The notes under the pieces are model-generated. The model had not been told where the DNA came from, made no database searches, and was given only the letters and a program-made list of their open reading frames with translations. DNA of 64,000 nucleotides from NCBI GenBank assembly GCA_016217545.1, contig JACRHT010000016.1, forward strand, positions 248,001 to 312,000, given 5' to 3'. The position numbers were made by a program, and so were the translations under genes. Source of the stretch: Opitutia bacterium. Its GTDB lineage: Bacteria; Verrucomicrobiota; Verrucomicrobiia; Opitutales; Opitutaceae. This document shows, piece by piece, positions 20,887 to 30,297 of this stretch (the stretch's first letter is position 1; each line of letters opens with the position of its first letter).

Positions 20887-22425
20887 ATGCCCGGCAAACT
20901 CCCCCTCTCCGGCCGCGACCTGACCCTGTCCCGTCTGCGCCGCGCCCTCGCCCGCGGCGAGCAGCTCGCGCTCACCGCCGACGCGCGCCGCCGCATCCGC
21001 GCCTCGCGCGCCATCGTCGACCGTCTCCACGACGACCCGACGCCGCACTACGGCATCAACACCGGCTTCGGCGTCCTCGCGCATCAACGCGTGCCCGCGG
21101 CCGACCTCGAGAAGCTCCAGGAGAACCTCATCCTCAGCCACGCCGTCGGCGTCGGCGACGAGGTGCCGGCCGAGATCGTTCGCCTCATGTTGCTCCTCAA
21201 GGTCAACGGCCTCGCCGTCGGCATGTCGGGCGTCACGCCGCGAGTGGTCGATCATCTCATCCGCTTCTACAACGAAGACGCGCTGCCGATCGTCTACACC
21301 AAGGGCTCCCTCGGCGCCTCCGGCGATCTCGCGCCGCTCGCGCATCTCGTGCTCCCGCTCCTCGGGCTCGGCGAGATGAACTTCCGCGGCAAGCGCCAGC
21401 CCGCGCGCGCTGTCCTGAAAAGCCTCGGCCTCGCGCCGCTGAAGCTCCAATCGAAGGAAGGCCTCGGACTCATCAACGGCACGCAATTCATGTCGGCCTA
21501 CGCCGTGCATTGCCTGCTGCGCGTCGAAAATCTCCTCAAGACCGCCGACGTCGCCGCCGCCACCACGCTCGAAGCCGCCCGCGGCAGCGCCGCTCCGTTC
21601 GACGCGCGCATCCACGACGCCCGTCCGCACTCCGGCCAGCGCGAAGTCGCGCAGAACATCCGCGCCCTGCTCGCCGAATCGACGATCCTCCCGTCGCACG
21701 CGCACTGCGGCAAAGTGCAGGACCCCTACTCGCTCCGCTGCGTCCCGCAGGTGCACGGCGCCGTGCGCCTCGCGTTCGGACACGCACGCAGCGTCGTCGA
21801 GACCGAGATCAACTCCGCCACCGACAACCCGCTCATCTTCGAGAACGGCGACGTCGTCAGCGGCGGCAACTTCCACGGCGAACCGCTGGCGTTCGTCATG
21901 GACTACCTCGCCATCGCCACCGCCGAACTCGCATCGATCTCCGAGCGCCGCATCTACATGCTGCTGCACGGCGACACCATCGGCGACCTCAAGGTCCCGA
22001 AGCTCCTCATGAAAGACACCGGCCTGAACTCCGGTTTCATGATTCCGCAATACACCGCCGCCGCGCTCGTCTCCGAAAACAAGGTCTTCGCGCACCCGGC
22101 CTCCGTCGATTCGATCCCGTCCTCGCTCGGCCAGGAAGACCACGTCTCGATGGGCTCGATCAGTGCGACCAAGCTCCTCGAAGTCGTGAAGAACACCGAG
22201 ACTGTGCTCGCCATCGAGTTCATGTGCTCCGCGCAAGGCCTCGAATTTCTCCGCCCGCTCAAGGCCGGCCGCGGCGTCGAAGGCGCCGTCGCCGCCGTGC
22301 GCCGCGTCATCCCCTTCGCCCAAGCCGACCGCCTCTTCCACGACGATGTCCAAACCGCGCTCGCGCTCGTGCGCAGCGAGCAACTCGTCGCCGCCGCAGA
22401 AAAAGCTGCCGGCCGCCTGTGCTGA
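20887..22425 (+). CDS. hutH: Histidine ammonia-lyase
   Basis: 512 residues. Converts L-histidine to urocanate and ammonia. The Ala144-Ser145-Gly146 tripeptide in [11 protein letters not shown] forms the MIO electrophile. Other signatures are [12 protein letters not shown] near the N-terminus, [27 protein letters not shown] and [11 protein letters not shown]. First enzyme and first gene of the hut operon. No HutC-type operator was recognised upstream. Confidence 0.97.
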   Translation: MPGKLPLSGRDLTLSRLRRALARGEQLALTADARRRIRASRAIVDRLHDDPTPHYGINTGFGVLAHQRVPAADLEKLQENLILSHAVGVGDEVPAEIVRLMLLLKVNGLAVGMSGVTPRVVDHLIRFYNEDALPIVYTKGSLGASGDLAPLAHLVLPLLGLGEMNFRGKRQPARAVLKSLGLAPLKLQSKEGLGLINGTQFMSAYAVHCLLRVENLLKTADVAAATTLEAARGSAAPFDARIHDARPHSGQREVAQNIRALLAESTILPSHAHCGKVQDPYSLRCVPQVHGAVRLAFGHARSVVETEINSATDNPLIFENGDVVSGGNFHGEPLAFVMDYLAIATAELASISERRIYMLLHGDTIGDLKVPKLLMKDTGLNSGFMIPQYTAAALVSENKVFAHPASVDSIPSSLGQEDHVSMGSISATKLLEVVKNTETVLAIEFMCSAQGLEFLRPLKAGRGVEGAVAAVRRVIPFAQADRLFHDDVQTALALVRSEQLVAAAEKAAGRLC

Positions 22426-22439
22426 CTCTGCCCTTCGCG

Positions 22440-22895
22440 ATGAAACCATCGTTTCGTCCCTGCACGCCTGCGGACAGCGAGTGGGCTTACGAACTGAAAC
22501 GCGAAGCCTACCAATCCGTGGTCGAACGCCAGTTCGGCCCGTGGGACGAATCGTTTCAGCGGCAGCTTTTCGCCGAACGCTGGAAACCGGAGTTCAGTCG
22601 CATCGTCTTCATCGCCAACGAACCAGTCGGACTCATCGCCGTGATCGAGCGCGCCGAAGAGAATTGGATCGACGAAATTCAGCTCACGGCCCCATGGCGC
22701 AGCCGGGGTTTGGGCACTCTCCTGATCAAAGGCGAAGTCGAACGCGCCCGCGCGCTCGGCAAGCCCGTGGCGCTGCAAGTCCTGCGCGAGAACGCGCGCG
22801 CCCGAAGCCTGTATTTGCGCCTCGGCTTCCGCATCACCGCCGAGACCGCCACCCACCATCGCATGTCCTCGGCTTCCGTCGCCGCGCTCCTCTAA
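22440..22895 (+). CDS. GNAT-family N-acetyltransferase inside the hut operon
   Basis: 151 residues. The acetyl-CoA-binding loop is [18 protein letters not shown] (R/Q-x-x-G-x-G/A type) near residue 81, followed by [23 protein letters not shown], a typical GNAT C-terminus. The substrate is unknown. It starts 14 bases after hutH and ends 11 before hutU, so it is certainly co-transcribed with them; an amino-acid or histidine-related acyl acceptor is possible but unproven. Not a standard member of the pathway. Confidence 0.85.
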   Translation: MKPSFRPCTPADSEWAYELKREAYQSVVERQFGPWDESFQRQLFAERWKPEFSRIVFIANEPVGLIAVIERAEENWIDEIQLTAPWRSRGLGTLLIKGEVERARALGKPVALQVLRENARARSLYLRLGFRITAETATHHRMSSASVAALL

Positions 22896-22906
22896 CCCTC
22901 TTCCCC

Positions 22907-24607
<1,701 letters not shown>

Positions 24608-24613
24608 CGCTTA

Positions 24614-24667
24614 TGTAGGAGCCTGCTTGCAGGCGACCCGCTCCCCGCCTGCCAGCAGGTTCCTACA
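24614..24667. repeat. BIME-like pair of inverted REP elements between hutU and hutG
   Basis: Two copies of a TGTAGGA..CCTGC-TT-GCAGG type palindrome in head-to-head orientation: 24614-24637 on the plus strand and 24646-24667 on the minus strand, 8 bases apart. The first copy matches the single element after glnS at 12271. The pair can also fold into one long stem. It sits 6 bases after the hutU stop and 12 before the hutG start. Confidence 0.8.
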
Positions 24668-24679
24668 AAAATCCGCCCG

Positions 24680-25555
24680 ATGAAACCCATCCCGCACCTG
24701 ATCCCCGCCCAGTGGCCCGCTGATCTCTCGCGCGCTCGCTTCGCGTCTACGTTCCGCACCGACAACCCCGACGGCTGCCAAGTCGCCCTGCTCGGCCTCC
24801 CGGACGACCGGGGCGTGTGGATGAACAACGGTCGCCCCGGCGCCGCGCGCGGCCCCGCCGCCTTCCGCGAGGCGCTCTGCCGCTACGGCGCCGCCGAGCC
24901 GGCCGCCGGCGATCTCCCGCGCGTCTTCGACGCGGGCAACGTCGAGGTTTCCGATTCGCTCGAGGAAACGCATCGCCGCGTCACCGCCGTCACCGGCGCG
25001 CTGCTCGACGCCGGCCTGTTTCCCATCGCGATCGGCGGCGGCCACGATCTCACCTACCCGTTCGTGCGCGCCGTCGCGGCGCGTTTTCCGAAGCCCGTCG
25101 GCGTCTACTTCGACGCCCACCTCGACGTCCGCGAGACCACCGGCTCCGGCATGCCGTTCCGCCGCCTCGTCGAGGATTGCGGCGTGAAACAACTCCACGT
25201 GCACGGCCTGCGCCCGCTCGTGAATTCGCGCGAGCACTTCGGCTGGTTCGCCTCGCACGGCGGCATCACACATCCCGACCGCGCCAAAGTCGCGCTCCCC
25301 CGCGCGAAGCACCTCTTCGTCAGCTTCGATCTCGACGTGCTCGACGCCGCCCAAGCTCCCGGCGTCAGCGCGCTAAATCCGTCCGGCTGGTCCGTCGCGG
25401 ACGCCGAGCGCTGGGTGCGCGCCTGCGGGGCGAACCGCACCGTGCGCTGCTTCGACCTGATGGAGCTGAATCCCGCGCACGACGTCGACGGCCGCACGGC
25501 GCGCGTGGCCGCGCACCTGTTCCTCACGTTCCTGCTCGGCTTCACTCGGCGGTGA
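24680..25555 (+). CDS. hutG: Formimidoylglutamase (arginase superfamily)
   Basis: 291 residues. Ureohydrolase fold with the binuclear manganese ligands in IGGGHDLT, DAHLDVRE and SFDLDVLDAAQAPGVSA. In this operon it most likely hydrolyses N-formimino-L-glutamate to glutamate and formamide, the last step of the HutG branch. No HutF deiminase gene is present, consistent with the direct route. Agmatinase or arginase activity is the alternative on sequence alone, made unlikely by the context. Confidence 0.9.
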   Translation: MKPIPHLIPAQWPADLSRARFASTFRTDNPDGCQVALLGLPDDRGVWMNNGRPGAARGPAAFREALCRYGAAEPAAGDLPRVFDAGNVEVSDSLEETHRRVTAVTGALLDAGLFPIAIGGGHDLTYPFVRAVAARFPKPVGVYFDAHLDVRETTGSGMPFRRLVEDCGVKQLHVHGLRPLVNSREHFGWFASHGGITHPDRAKVALPRAKHLFVSFDLDVLDAAQAPGVSALNPSGWSVADAERWVRACGANRTVRCFDLMELNPAHDVDGRTARVAAHLFLTFLLGFTRR

Positions 25556-25571
25556 GTTCTCGCCCCGTTCC

Positions 25572-25645
25572 TGTCGGACCAGCGCTTGCCACCGGGCCGA
25601 AACACGCCACCGCACACCGGTCCGGCGGCAAGCGCCAGCCCTACA
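25572..25645. repeat. Second BIME-like inverted repeat pair, between hutG and hutI
   Basis: Two 28-base copies in inverted orientation: 25572-25599 (plus, begins TGTCGGACCAGCGCTTGCC) and 25618-25645 (minus, begins TGTAGGGCTGGCGCTTGCC). They agree at 22 of 28 positions. The 5' end TGTnGG and the central GCTTGCnnG relate them to the 24614 family, but the stem sequence differs, so this is a distinct REP subtype. Confidence 0.7.
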
Positions 25646-25691
25646 GACTTGCGTGCCACTACCGGCGCAGCGAAAAGTGACAGCCGAGAAG

Positions 25692-26903
25692 ATGTCCTCC
25701 CTCCTCATCCGCAACGCCCGCGTCCTCACTCTCGCGCTTCCCGGTCAAACCGGTCCCCGCCGGGGCAAAGCCCTTCGCGAACTCGGCATCTTGCCGCAGG
25801 GCGAAGTCCTCGTGGTCGACGACAAGATCGCCGCCGTCGGCGCGAAGGTCGAAGCTCCCGCCGACGCGCAAGTCATCGACGCCGCCGGCCGCGTGCTCAT
25901 GCCGGGCTTCGTCGACTGCCATACGCACGCCTGCTGGGCGGGCGACCGTCTCGACGAGTGGGAAAAGAAGCTCAACGGCGTGCCCTATCTCGAAATCCTC
26001 AAGGCCGGCGGCGGCATTCACGCCACCGTCCGCGCCGTGCGCGAGGCCACACAGAAGCAGCTCGCGGCGAGCCTGCGCGAGCGACTCGGCCAGGTGCTGC
26101 GCGGCGGCACGACGACCATCGAAGTGAAGAGCGGCTACGGCCTGAACACCGAGAACGAACTCAAGATGCTCCGCGCCATCCGCCGCGCCGCGAGCGACTG
26201 GCCCGGCACGGTGGTGGCCACGGCGCTGCTCGGCCACGCGGCCGAGGGCGACGTCGAGGACTACTCACGCATGGTCACGAAAGAGATGCTCGCGGAGGTC
26301 TCGCGCGAATTCCCCGACATCGCCGTCGACGCGTTCTGCGAGAAGGAAGCCTGGACGGTCGAGGCCTGCGTGCGGTTCTTCGAGAAAGCGCGCAAGCATC
26401 ACCCCATCCGCGTGCACGCCGATCAGTTCAATCCGCTCGGCATGATTCCCGAGGCGATCCGCCTGCACGCGCGCAGCGTCGACCACCTCGAGGCTTCCAC
26501 CAAGGACGGCCTGACCGCGCTCGCCGAGTCGAACACCTTCGGCGTGATCCTTCCGTGCACCGGTCTGCACACCGACCAGCGTTTCGCCAAAGCCGGATTC
26601 TTCGCCGACCGCGGCGGCGCGCTCGCGCTCGCCACGAACTACAACCCCGGCTCGTCGCCGACGCACTCGATGCCGCTGGCCATCGCGACCGCCGTGCGCT
26701 TCTGCGGCCTGCTTCCCGCGGAGGCCATCGTCGCCACGACCTACAATCCCGCGCAACTCCTCGGCTTCACCGACCGCGGCTCGATCGAGGTCGGCAAGCG
26801 CGCCGACCTCGTCCTGCTCCATCACAAAGACGAGCGCCAGCTCGCCTACGAACTCGGCGGCAATCCCGTCGACGTCGTCGTCTGCGCCGGGAAAATCGCC
26901 TGA
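25692..26903 (+). CDS. hutI: Imidazolonepropionase
   Basis: 403 residues. Amidohydrolase that opens 4-imidazolone-5-propionate to N-formimino-glutamate. Metal and substrate motifs: VMPGFVDCHTHACWAGDRLDEW, TTTIEVKSGYGLN, IRVHADQFNP, SVDHLEAS, TNYNPGSSPTHSMPLA. The ATG at 25692 was taken because MSSLLIRNARVLTL is a normal amidohydrolase start; an upstream in-frame start would lie in the repeat-rich leader. Last gene of the hut operon, convergent with the GH28 gene; the two stop codons lie in a small palindrome, CTGATC-AG-GATCAG. Confidence 0.96.
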   Translation: MSSLLIRNARVLTLALPGQTGPRRGKALRELGILPQGEVLVVDDKIAAVGAKVEAPADAQVIDAAGRVLMPGFVDCHTHACWAGDRLDEWEKKLNGVPYLEILKAGGGIHATVRAVREATQKQLAASLRERLGQVLRGGTTTIEVKSGYGLNTENELKMLRAIRRAASDWPGTVVATALLGHAAEGDVEDYSRMVTKEMLAEVSREFPDIAVDAFCEKEAWTVEACVRFFEKARKHHPIRVHADQFNPLGMIPEAIRLHARSVDHLEASTKDGLTALAESNTFGVILPCTGLHTDQRFAKAGFFADRGGALALATNYNPGSSPTHSMPLAIATAVRFCGLLPAEAIVATTYNPAQLLGFTDRGSIEVGKRADLVLLHHKDERQLAYELGGNPVDVVVCAGKIA

Positions 26904-26909
26904 TCAGGA

Positions 26910-28229
26910 TCAGTGTTCGCCCGGTCGCTCCGCCGGCGCGACGCCCGGGCGAATGTCCTTGGTCACGCGCTCGAAGAGCGGTGGCTCCGCGTCCTTGATT
27001 TCAAAGTCGCGCTCGGCGCTGAGCTTCACGTCGCGCAGCGTGACACCGCGAATCCGGCTGTCGGGCAGGCCGATGATTTTCCCCGCGCGACGCGAACCAC
27101 TGATCGTCACGTTGTCGATGAGGACGTCCCGGATGGACGGCACCTTGCTCTGGTCGCCGCGGAAATCGGGGCGATTGTTGTCGGTGTAGTCGAGTTGGAG
27201 CACGATCGCGTTCTCGACGTCCTTCATCGTGATGCCGGTGTAGCGGATATTTTCAACCGGGCCACCCGCGCCGCGCATCGACTTGATGCGAATGCCGTTG
27301 TCCGTGCCTTCCATCGTGCAATTGCGGACCAGCATATTCTTCACGCCCACGGAGGTCTCGGAGCCGATCGAGATGCCATGGCCGTGTTTGATCGTGCAGT
27401 TTTCGATGAGGATGTTCGTGCCGCCGGATTTGATGACGATGTCGTCGTCGCCCGTGTCGATCAGGCAGTCGCGAATTAGAAAGTTGGTGCCCGGCCCCGG
27501 ATCGATCGCGTCGGTGTTCGGCGCGCAGCCGTCCCAAGGAGCGAAGACCTTCACGCGCTCGATGGTCAGGTCGTTGACGCGCTTCGGCACGAGGTGAAAC
27601 ATGGGAGAGTTCTTCAGCGTGACGTCCGCCACGAGCAACCGCTCGCAATCGTCTATGACGATCAGGTGCGAGCGGCGGTAAACGAGCCGGTTGGGCTCCG
27701 TCGCCTTGGCGTTGCGCGCGGCGCGCTCGGACCATTTCCACCAGTGGGCGCCGTTGCCGTCGATCGTCCCCGGCCCGGTCAAGGCGACATCGTGGAGTTT
27801 CTTGCCGCTGATCAACGGATCGAGCACGGCCACCTTCGCACGCACCTCGGCCTGGCTTTTCAGCGTCTCGGGCTCCGGCAGACCGGCTTCGGTGAACGTT
27901 GCCGGAGCTTGGATTACGGCTCCCTCCTCCAAGTGCAGATCGAGATTCGAGCAGAGCTTAAAAGGTCCAGTTCGGAAAACGCCCTGGGGCACGACGAGCC
28001 GGCCGCCGCCTGCCTCCGCGACCGCAGCGATGGCTCGGGCGAAAGCCGCGGTGTTCATCGTCTTCGCATCGCCGACCGCCCCGAAGTCGGTGAGCCGGAA
28101 GACGCGCGCGGGAATCGACGGGAGCGCCGGGCGAAGATTCTCCACGGCGGAGACATCGACGTCCGCAGCGAACAGGGTCGGGCTTGCAGCCAGCGCGCCG
28201 GCGAGCAACGCGAACGAAAGCAGTTTCAT
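26910..28229 (-). CDS. GH28 polygalacturonase-like secreted glycosidase
   Basis: 439 residues with a signal peptide (MKLLSFALLAGALAASPTLFAAD). Right-handed beta-helix glycoside hydrolase with the family 28 catalytic set: CAPNTDAIDP (NTD), DTGDDDIVIKSG (the Asp pair), KHGHGISIGSE (catalytic-site His) and GIRIKSMRG (RIK). It would cleave galacturonide or rhamnogalacturonan-type pectic polymers, probably in the periplasm or outside the cell. No other pectin-degradation genes are nearby. It could be an exo- or endo-acting enzyme; the sequence does not settle which. Confidence 0.92.
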   Translation of the reverse strand: MKLLSFALLAGALAASPTLFAADVDVSAVENLRPALPSIPARVFRLTDFGAVGDAKTMNTAAFARAIAAVAEAGGGRLVVPQGVFRTGPFKLCSNLDLHLEEGAVIQAPATFTEAGLPEPETLKSQAEVRAKVAVLDPLISGKKLHDVALTGPGTIDGNGAHWWKWSERAARNAKATEPNRLVYRRSHLIVIDDCERLLVADVTLKNSPMFHLVPKRVNDLTIERVKVFAPWDGCAPNTDAIDPGPGTNFLIRDCLIDTGDDDIVIKSGGTNILIENCTIKHGHGISIGSETSVGVKNMLVRNCTMEGTDNGIRIKSMRGAGGPVENIRYTGITMKDVENAIVLQLDYTDNNRPDFRGDQSKVPSIRDVLIDNVTISGSRRAGKIIGLPDSRIRGVTLRDVKLSAERDFEIKDAEPPLFERVTKDIRPGVAPAERPGEH

Positions 28230-28261
28230 CGCCGTAACCGTAGCGTCGCCGGCCGGCCAAC

Positions 28262-28786
28262 TCAATAGCCCGCCGCGTCGTAGGGTCCCTGCCCGCGTCC
28301 GTAGATCAGGATCATCCGCTCGAACGTGCACACGAGGCGGCCGTCGTGCGTCTTCGCGGTCGTGCGGACATGGACGATGCCTTGCCCCGGCCGCGACTTC
28401 GACTCGCGTTTCTCGATCACGGTCGACTCGGCGTAGACGGTGTCGCCCGCCAACACCGGCCCGTGGAACTTCACGTTCTTCCACGCCAGATTCGCGACGA
28501 TCTTCGAAAACGTCTTCGTCATCATTCCGGTCAACACGGCCAGCACGTGCGTCGGATTGATCGGCAGCGCGCCACGACCGAGCTGCGCATGAAAATGCAG
28601 GTCGGTGAGCGCGGGGGTTTGATCGAGCGAGCGCAGCGTCTGCTGCATGCTTTCGTCCGCCGTGAAGGTCTTGCCCGGCCGGTGCTCGTAGGTCTCGCCC
28701 ACGACGATGTCCTCGAAAAACAGTCCCATGCGCTCGAGGAAAACTCCGGGCGCGACTTCAACGTGCGAGGCGTGGCGCGGGTCCAT
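28262..28786 (-). CDS. MaoC-like hotdog dehydratase, second of a pair
   Basis: 174 residues. Single hotdog domain of the MaoC/R-hydratase type with VGETYEHRPGKTFTADESMQQT, LPINPTHVLAVLTGMMTKTFSKIVANLAWKNVKFHGPVLAGDTVYAEST (tail of the substrate-binding region) and VRTTAKTHDGRLVCTFER. It starts two bases after the stop of a related MaoC gene and belongs to the unit citE-like, maoC, maoC. Mesaconyl-CoA hydratases are usually one polypeptide with two such domains, so this pair may be a split version. Hydration of an enoyl-CoA or itaconyl/mesaconyl-CoA is inferred. Confidence 0.8.
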   Translation of the reverse strand: MDPRHASHVEVAPGVFLERMGLFFEDIVVGETYEHRPGKTFTADESMQQTLRSLDQTPALTDLHFHAQLGRGALPINPTHVLAVLTGMMTKTFSKIVANLAWKNVKFHGPVLAGDTVYAESTVIEKRESKSRPGQGIVHVRTTAKTHDGRLVCTFERMILIYGRGQGPYDAAGY

Positions 28787-28788
28787 GG

Positions 28789-29310
28789 TCAGTAATCGAG
28801 GCGGGTGAAATCGTCGTGTCCGGCGCGCGCGATGAGCGCGTCCCAGACGAGGATCGCGACCGTTTCGCCGCGCTGGTTCAGGCCGAGCGTCCGCACTTTG
28901 AGGAGCCCCGCGTGCGGCGTGTCGGCATTGGCCGCGTGTTCGAGAATCTCCGACTCGGCGTAGAGCGTATCGCCGCCGAACGTCGGCTTCGGCAGCGTGA
29001 TCTCGTCGAAGCCGAGCAATTGGACGCGCTTCGCGAAGGTCTTCCACGTCATGCCAAGCACGACCTTGGTCGTGAGCGTCGAGTCCATCAGGCATTTCTT
29101 CCATTCGCCGTGCGCGGCGAACTGCTCGTCGAAATGCAGCATCTGCTGGTTCAGCGTGTCGAGGCACTCGTCGCGGCTGTCCTGCTGCGACAGCGTGACG
29201 CCGGGGCGATGCTTGAACTTCTGCCCCACCGCGAACTGCTCGAAATCCAGCCCGAAGCGCTCGCGAAAGCGCTGCGGACCGGTGGCGACGTAAGCGGAAA
29301 ACGCGTTCAT
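28789..29310 (-). CDS. MaoC-like hotdog dehydratase, first of a pair
   Basis: 173 residues. MaoC-type domain with QKFKHRPGVTLSQQDSRDECLDTLNQQMLHFD, then LGMTWKTFAKRVQLLGFDEITLPKPTFGGDTLYAESEILE and LVWDALIARAGH. It aligns in general layout with its neighbour, but the two are well diverged. The gene starts four bases after the CitE-like gene, so the three are translated from one message. As with its partner, an enoyl-CoA hydratase role in a mesaconate, itaconate or methylmalyl-CoA type route is the best inference. Confidence 0.8.
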   Translation of the reverse strand: MNAFSAYVATGPQRFRERFGLDFEQFAVGQKFKHRPGVTLSQQDSRDECLDTLNQQMLHFDEQFAAHGEWKKCLMDSTLTTKVVLGMTWKTFAKRVQLLGFDEITLPKPTFGGDTLYAESEILEHAANADTPHAGLLKVRTLGLNQRGETVAILVWDALIARAGHDDFTRLDY

Positions 29311-29313
29311 GTT

Positions 29314-30150
29314 TCAGGCTCCGGCGCGCGCGAGCACACGTTGCGCCGAGCGATACATCGGCACGTCGATCATCTGACCATCGATCACGGCCACGTTCCC
29401 GCGCGCAGCCTCGAACTCCGCGACGACGCGCTGCGCGCGCGCGACCGCCGCCTCGGTCGGCCGGAATGCCGCTTTGATCGCGGCGCACTGTTTCGGGTGA
29501 ACCGCCAGCTTGCCGGCGAAGCCCAACGCGCGAACCGCCGCGCACTCCTCGGCCAGGCCGCCCAGATTTTCCAAATCGATGAACGGCTGATCCAGCGCCA
29601 GCACGCCCGCCGCCGTCGCGGCGTGAACGACCTGCGTGCGCGGCCACAGCAGCGCATCCCACGTCGGCTCGCCACCGGTCTCCGCCGAGAGATCAAACCC
29701 TCCGAACGCCAGCGCGGCGACCTGCGTCGATGCCGCGGCGATCTCCGCCGCGTGGCGCACTCCGAGCACCGTTTCGATGAGGCACAGGAGACGCGGTTCG
29801 CCGAAGAGCTGGCGCGCGGCTTCGCGCACTTCGGCCGCCGACTCGACTTTCGGCAACACCACGACATCGAGCCGCAAAGCCGCAGCGTTGAGCGCGTCGA
29901 GATCGGCGCGCCCGTGCGCCGAGCGCAGATCGTTTACTCGCACCGCCGTCGCAAAGGGCGGCGTGCCGACGCGCCCGTGCTGCTTGAGCCACGCAATCGT
30001 CTCGCCGCGCACGCGATCCTTGTCGGCGGCCGGCACGGCGTCTTCCCAGTCGATGATGATGCCGTCCGCGCCGCTCGTCGGGACCTTCTCGAAACGGTCG
30101 GGACGCGTGCCGGGCGTGAACAGCAGCGAGGTGAGCCGGGGGTGCGACAT
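29314..30150 (-). CDS. CitE-like CoA-ester lyase (HpcH/HpaI family)
   Basis: 278 residues. TIM-barrel lyase with SLLFTPGTRPDRFEKVPTSGADGIIIDWEDAVP (metal/CoA region), VRVNDLRSAHGRADLDAL, VVLPKVESAAEVREAA, CLIETVLGV, AFGGFDLSAETG, and HPKQCAAI near the end. Relatives cleave citramalyl-, malyl- or beta-methylmalyl-CoA. Together with the two MaoC genes behind it, this suggests interconversion of mesaconyl- or itaconyl-CoA with acetyl- or propionyl-CoA plus a 2-oxoacid. An ATG at 30150 was preferred to a GTG nine bases upstream. Confidence 0.82.
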   Translation of the reverse strand: MSHPRLTSLLFTPGTRPDRFEKVPTSGADGIIIDWEDAVPAADKDRVRGETIAWLKQHGRVGTPPFATAVRVNDLRSAHGRADLDALNAAALRLDVVVLPKVESAAEVREAARQLFGEPRLLCLIETVLGVRHAAEIAAASTQVAALAFGGFDLSAETGGEPTWDALLWPRTQVVHAATAAGVLALDQPFIDLENLGGLAEECAAVRALGFAGKLAVHPKQCAAIKAAFRPTEAAVARAQRVVAEFEAARGNVAVIDGQMIDVPMYRSAQRVLARAGA

Positions 30151-30193
30151 CGCGGCCACTGAAAGCGCTTTTGCCCGGCGAGGGAAACAAAAA

Positions 30194-30241
30194 GCGGCCC
30201 GCCGCCCGTGCGCGCTGCGTGCGATCGAGGCGCGCAGCGCG
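30194..30241 (-). terminator. Possible terminator after the sensor kinase gene
   Basis: On the minus strand a 9-bp stem CGCGCTGCG / CGCAGCGCG (30211-30241) and a second G+C-rich hairpin lead into CTTTTTGTTT at 30184-30194. The distance between stem and T run is irregular, so this is tentative. Confidence 0.4.
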
Positions 30242-30297
30242 CTCGTTGGATTCCTGCTCGCAGCCGGAGCGAGGATGCGCGTGGAGGCCCGCGCGCG

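Noticed and set aside
20839-22449. A 536-codon frame antisense to hutH
   Set aside because: No recognisable domain; hutH with its MIO motif is on the other strand.
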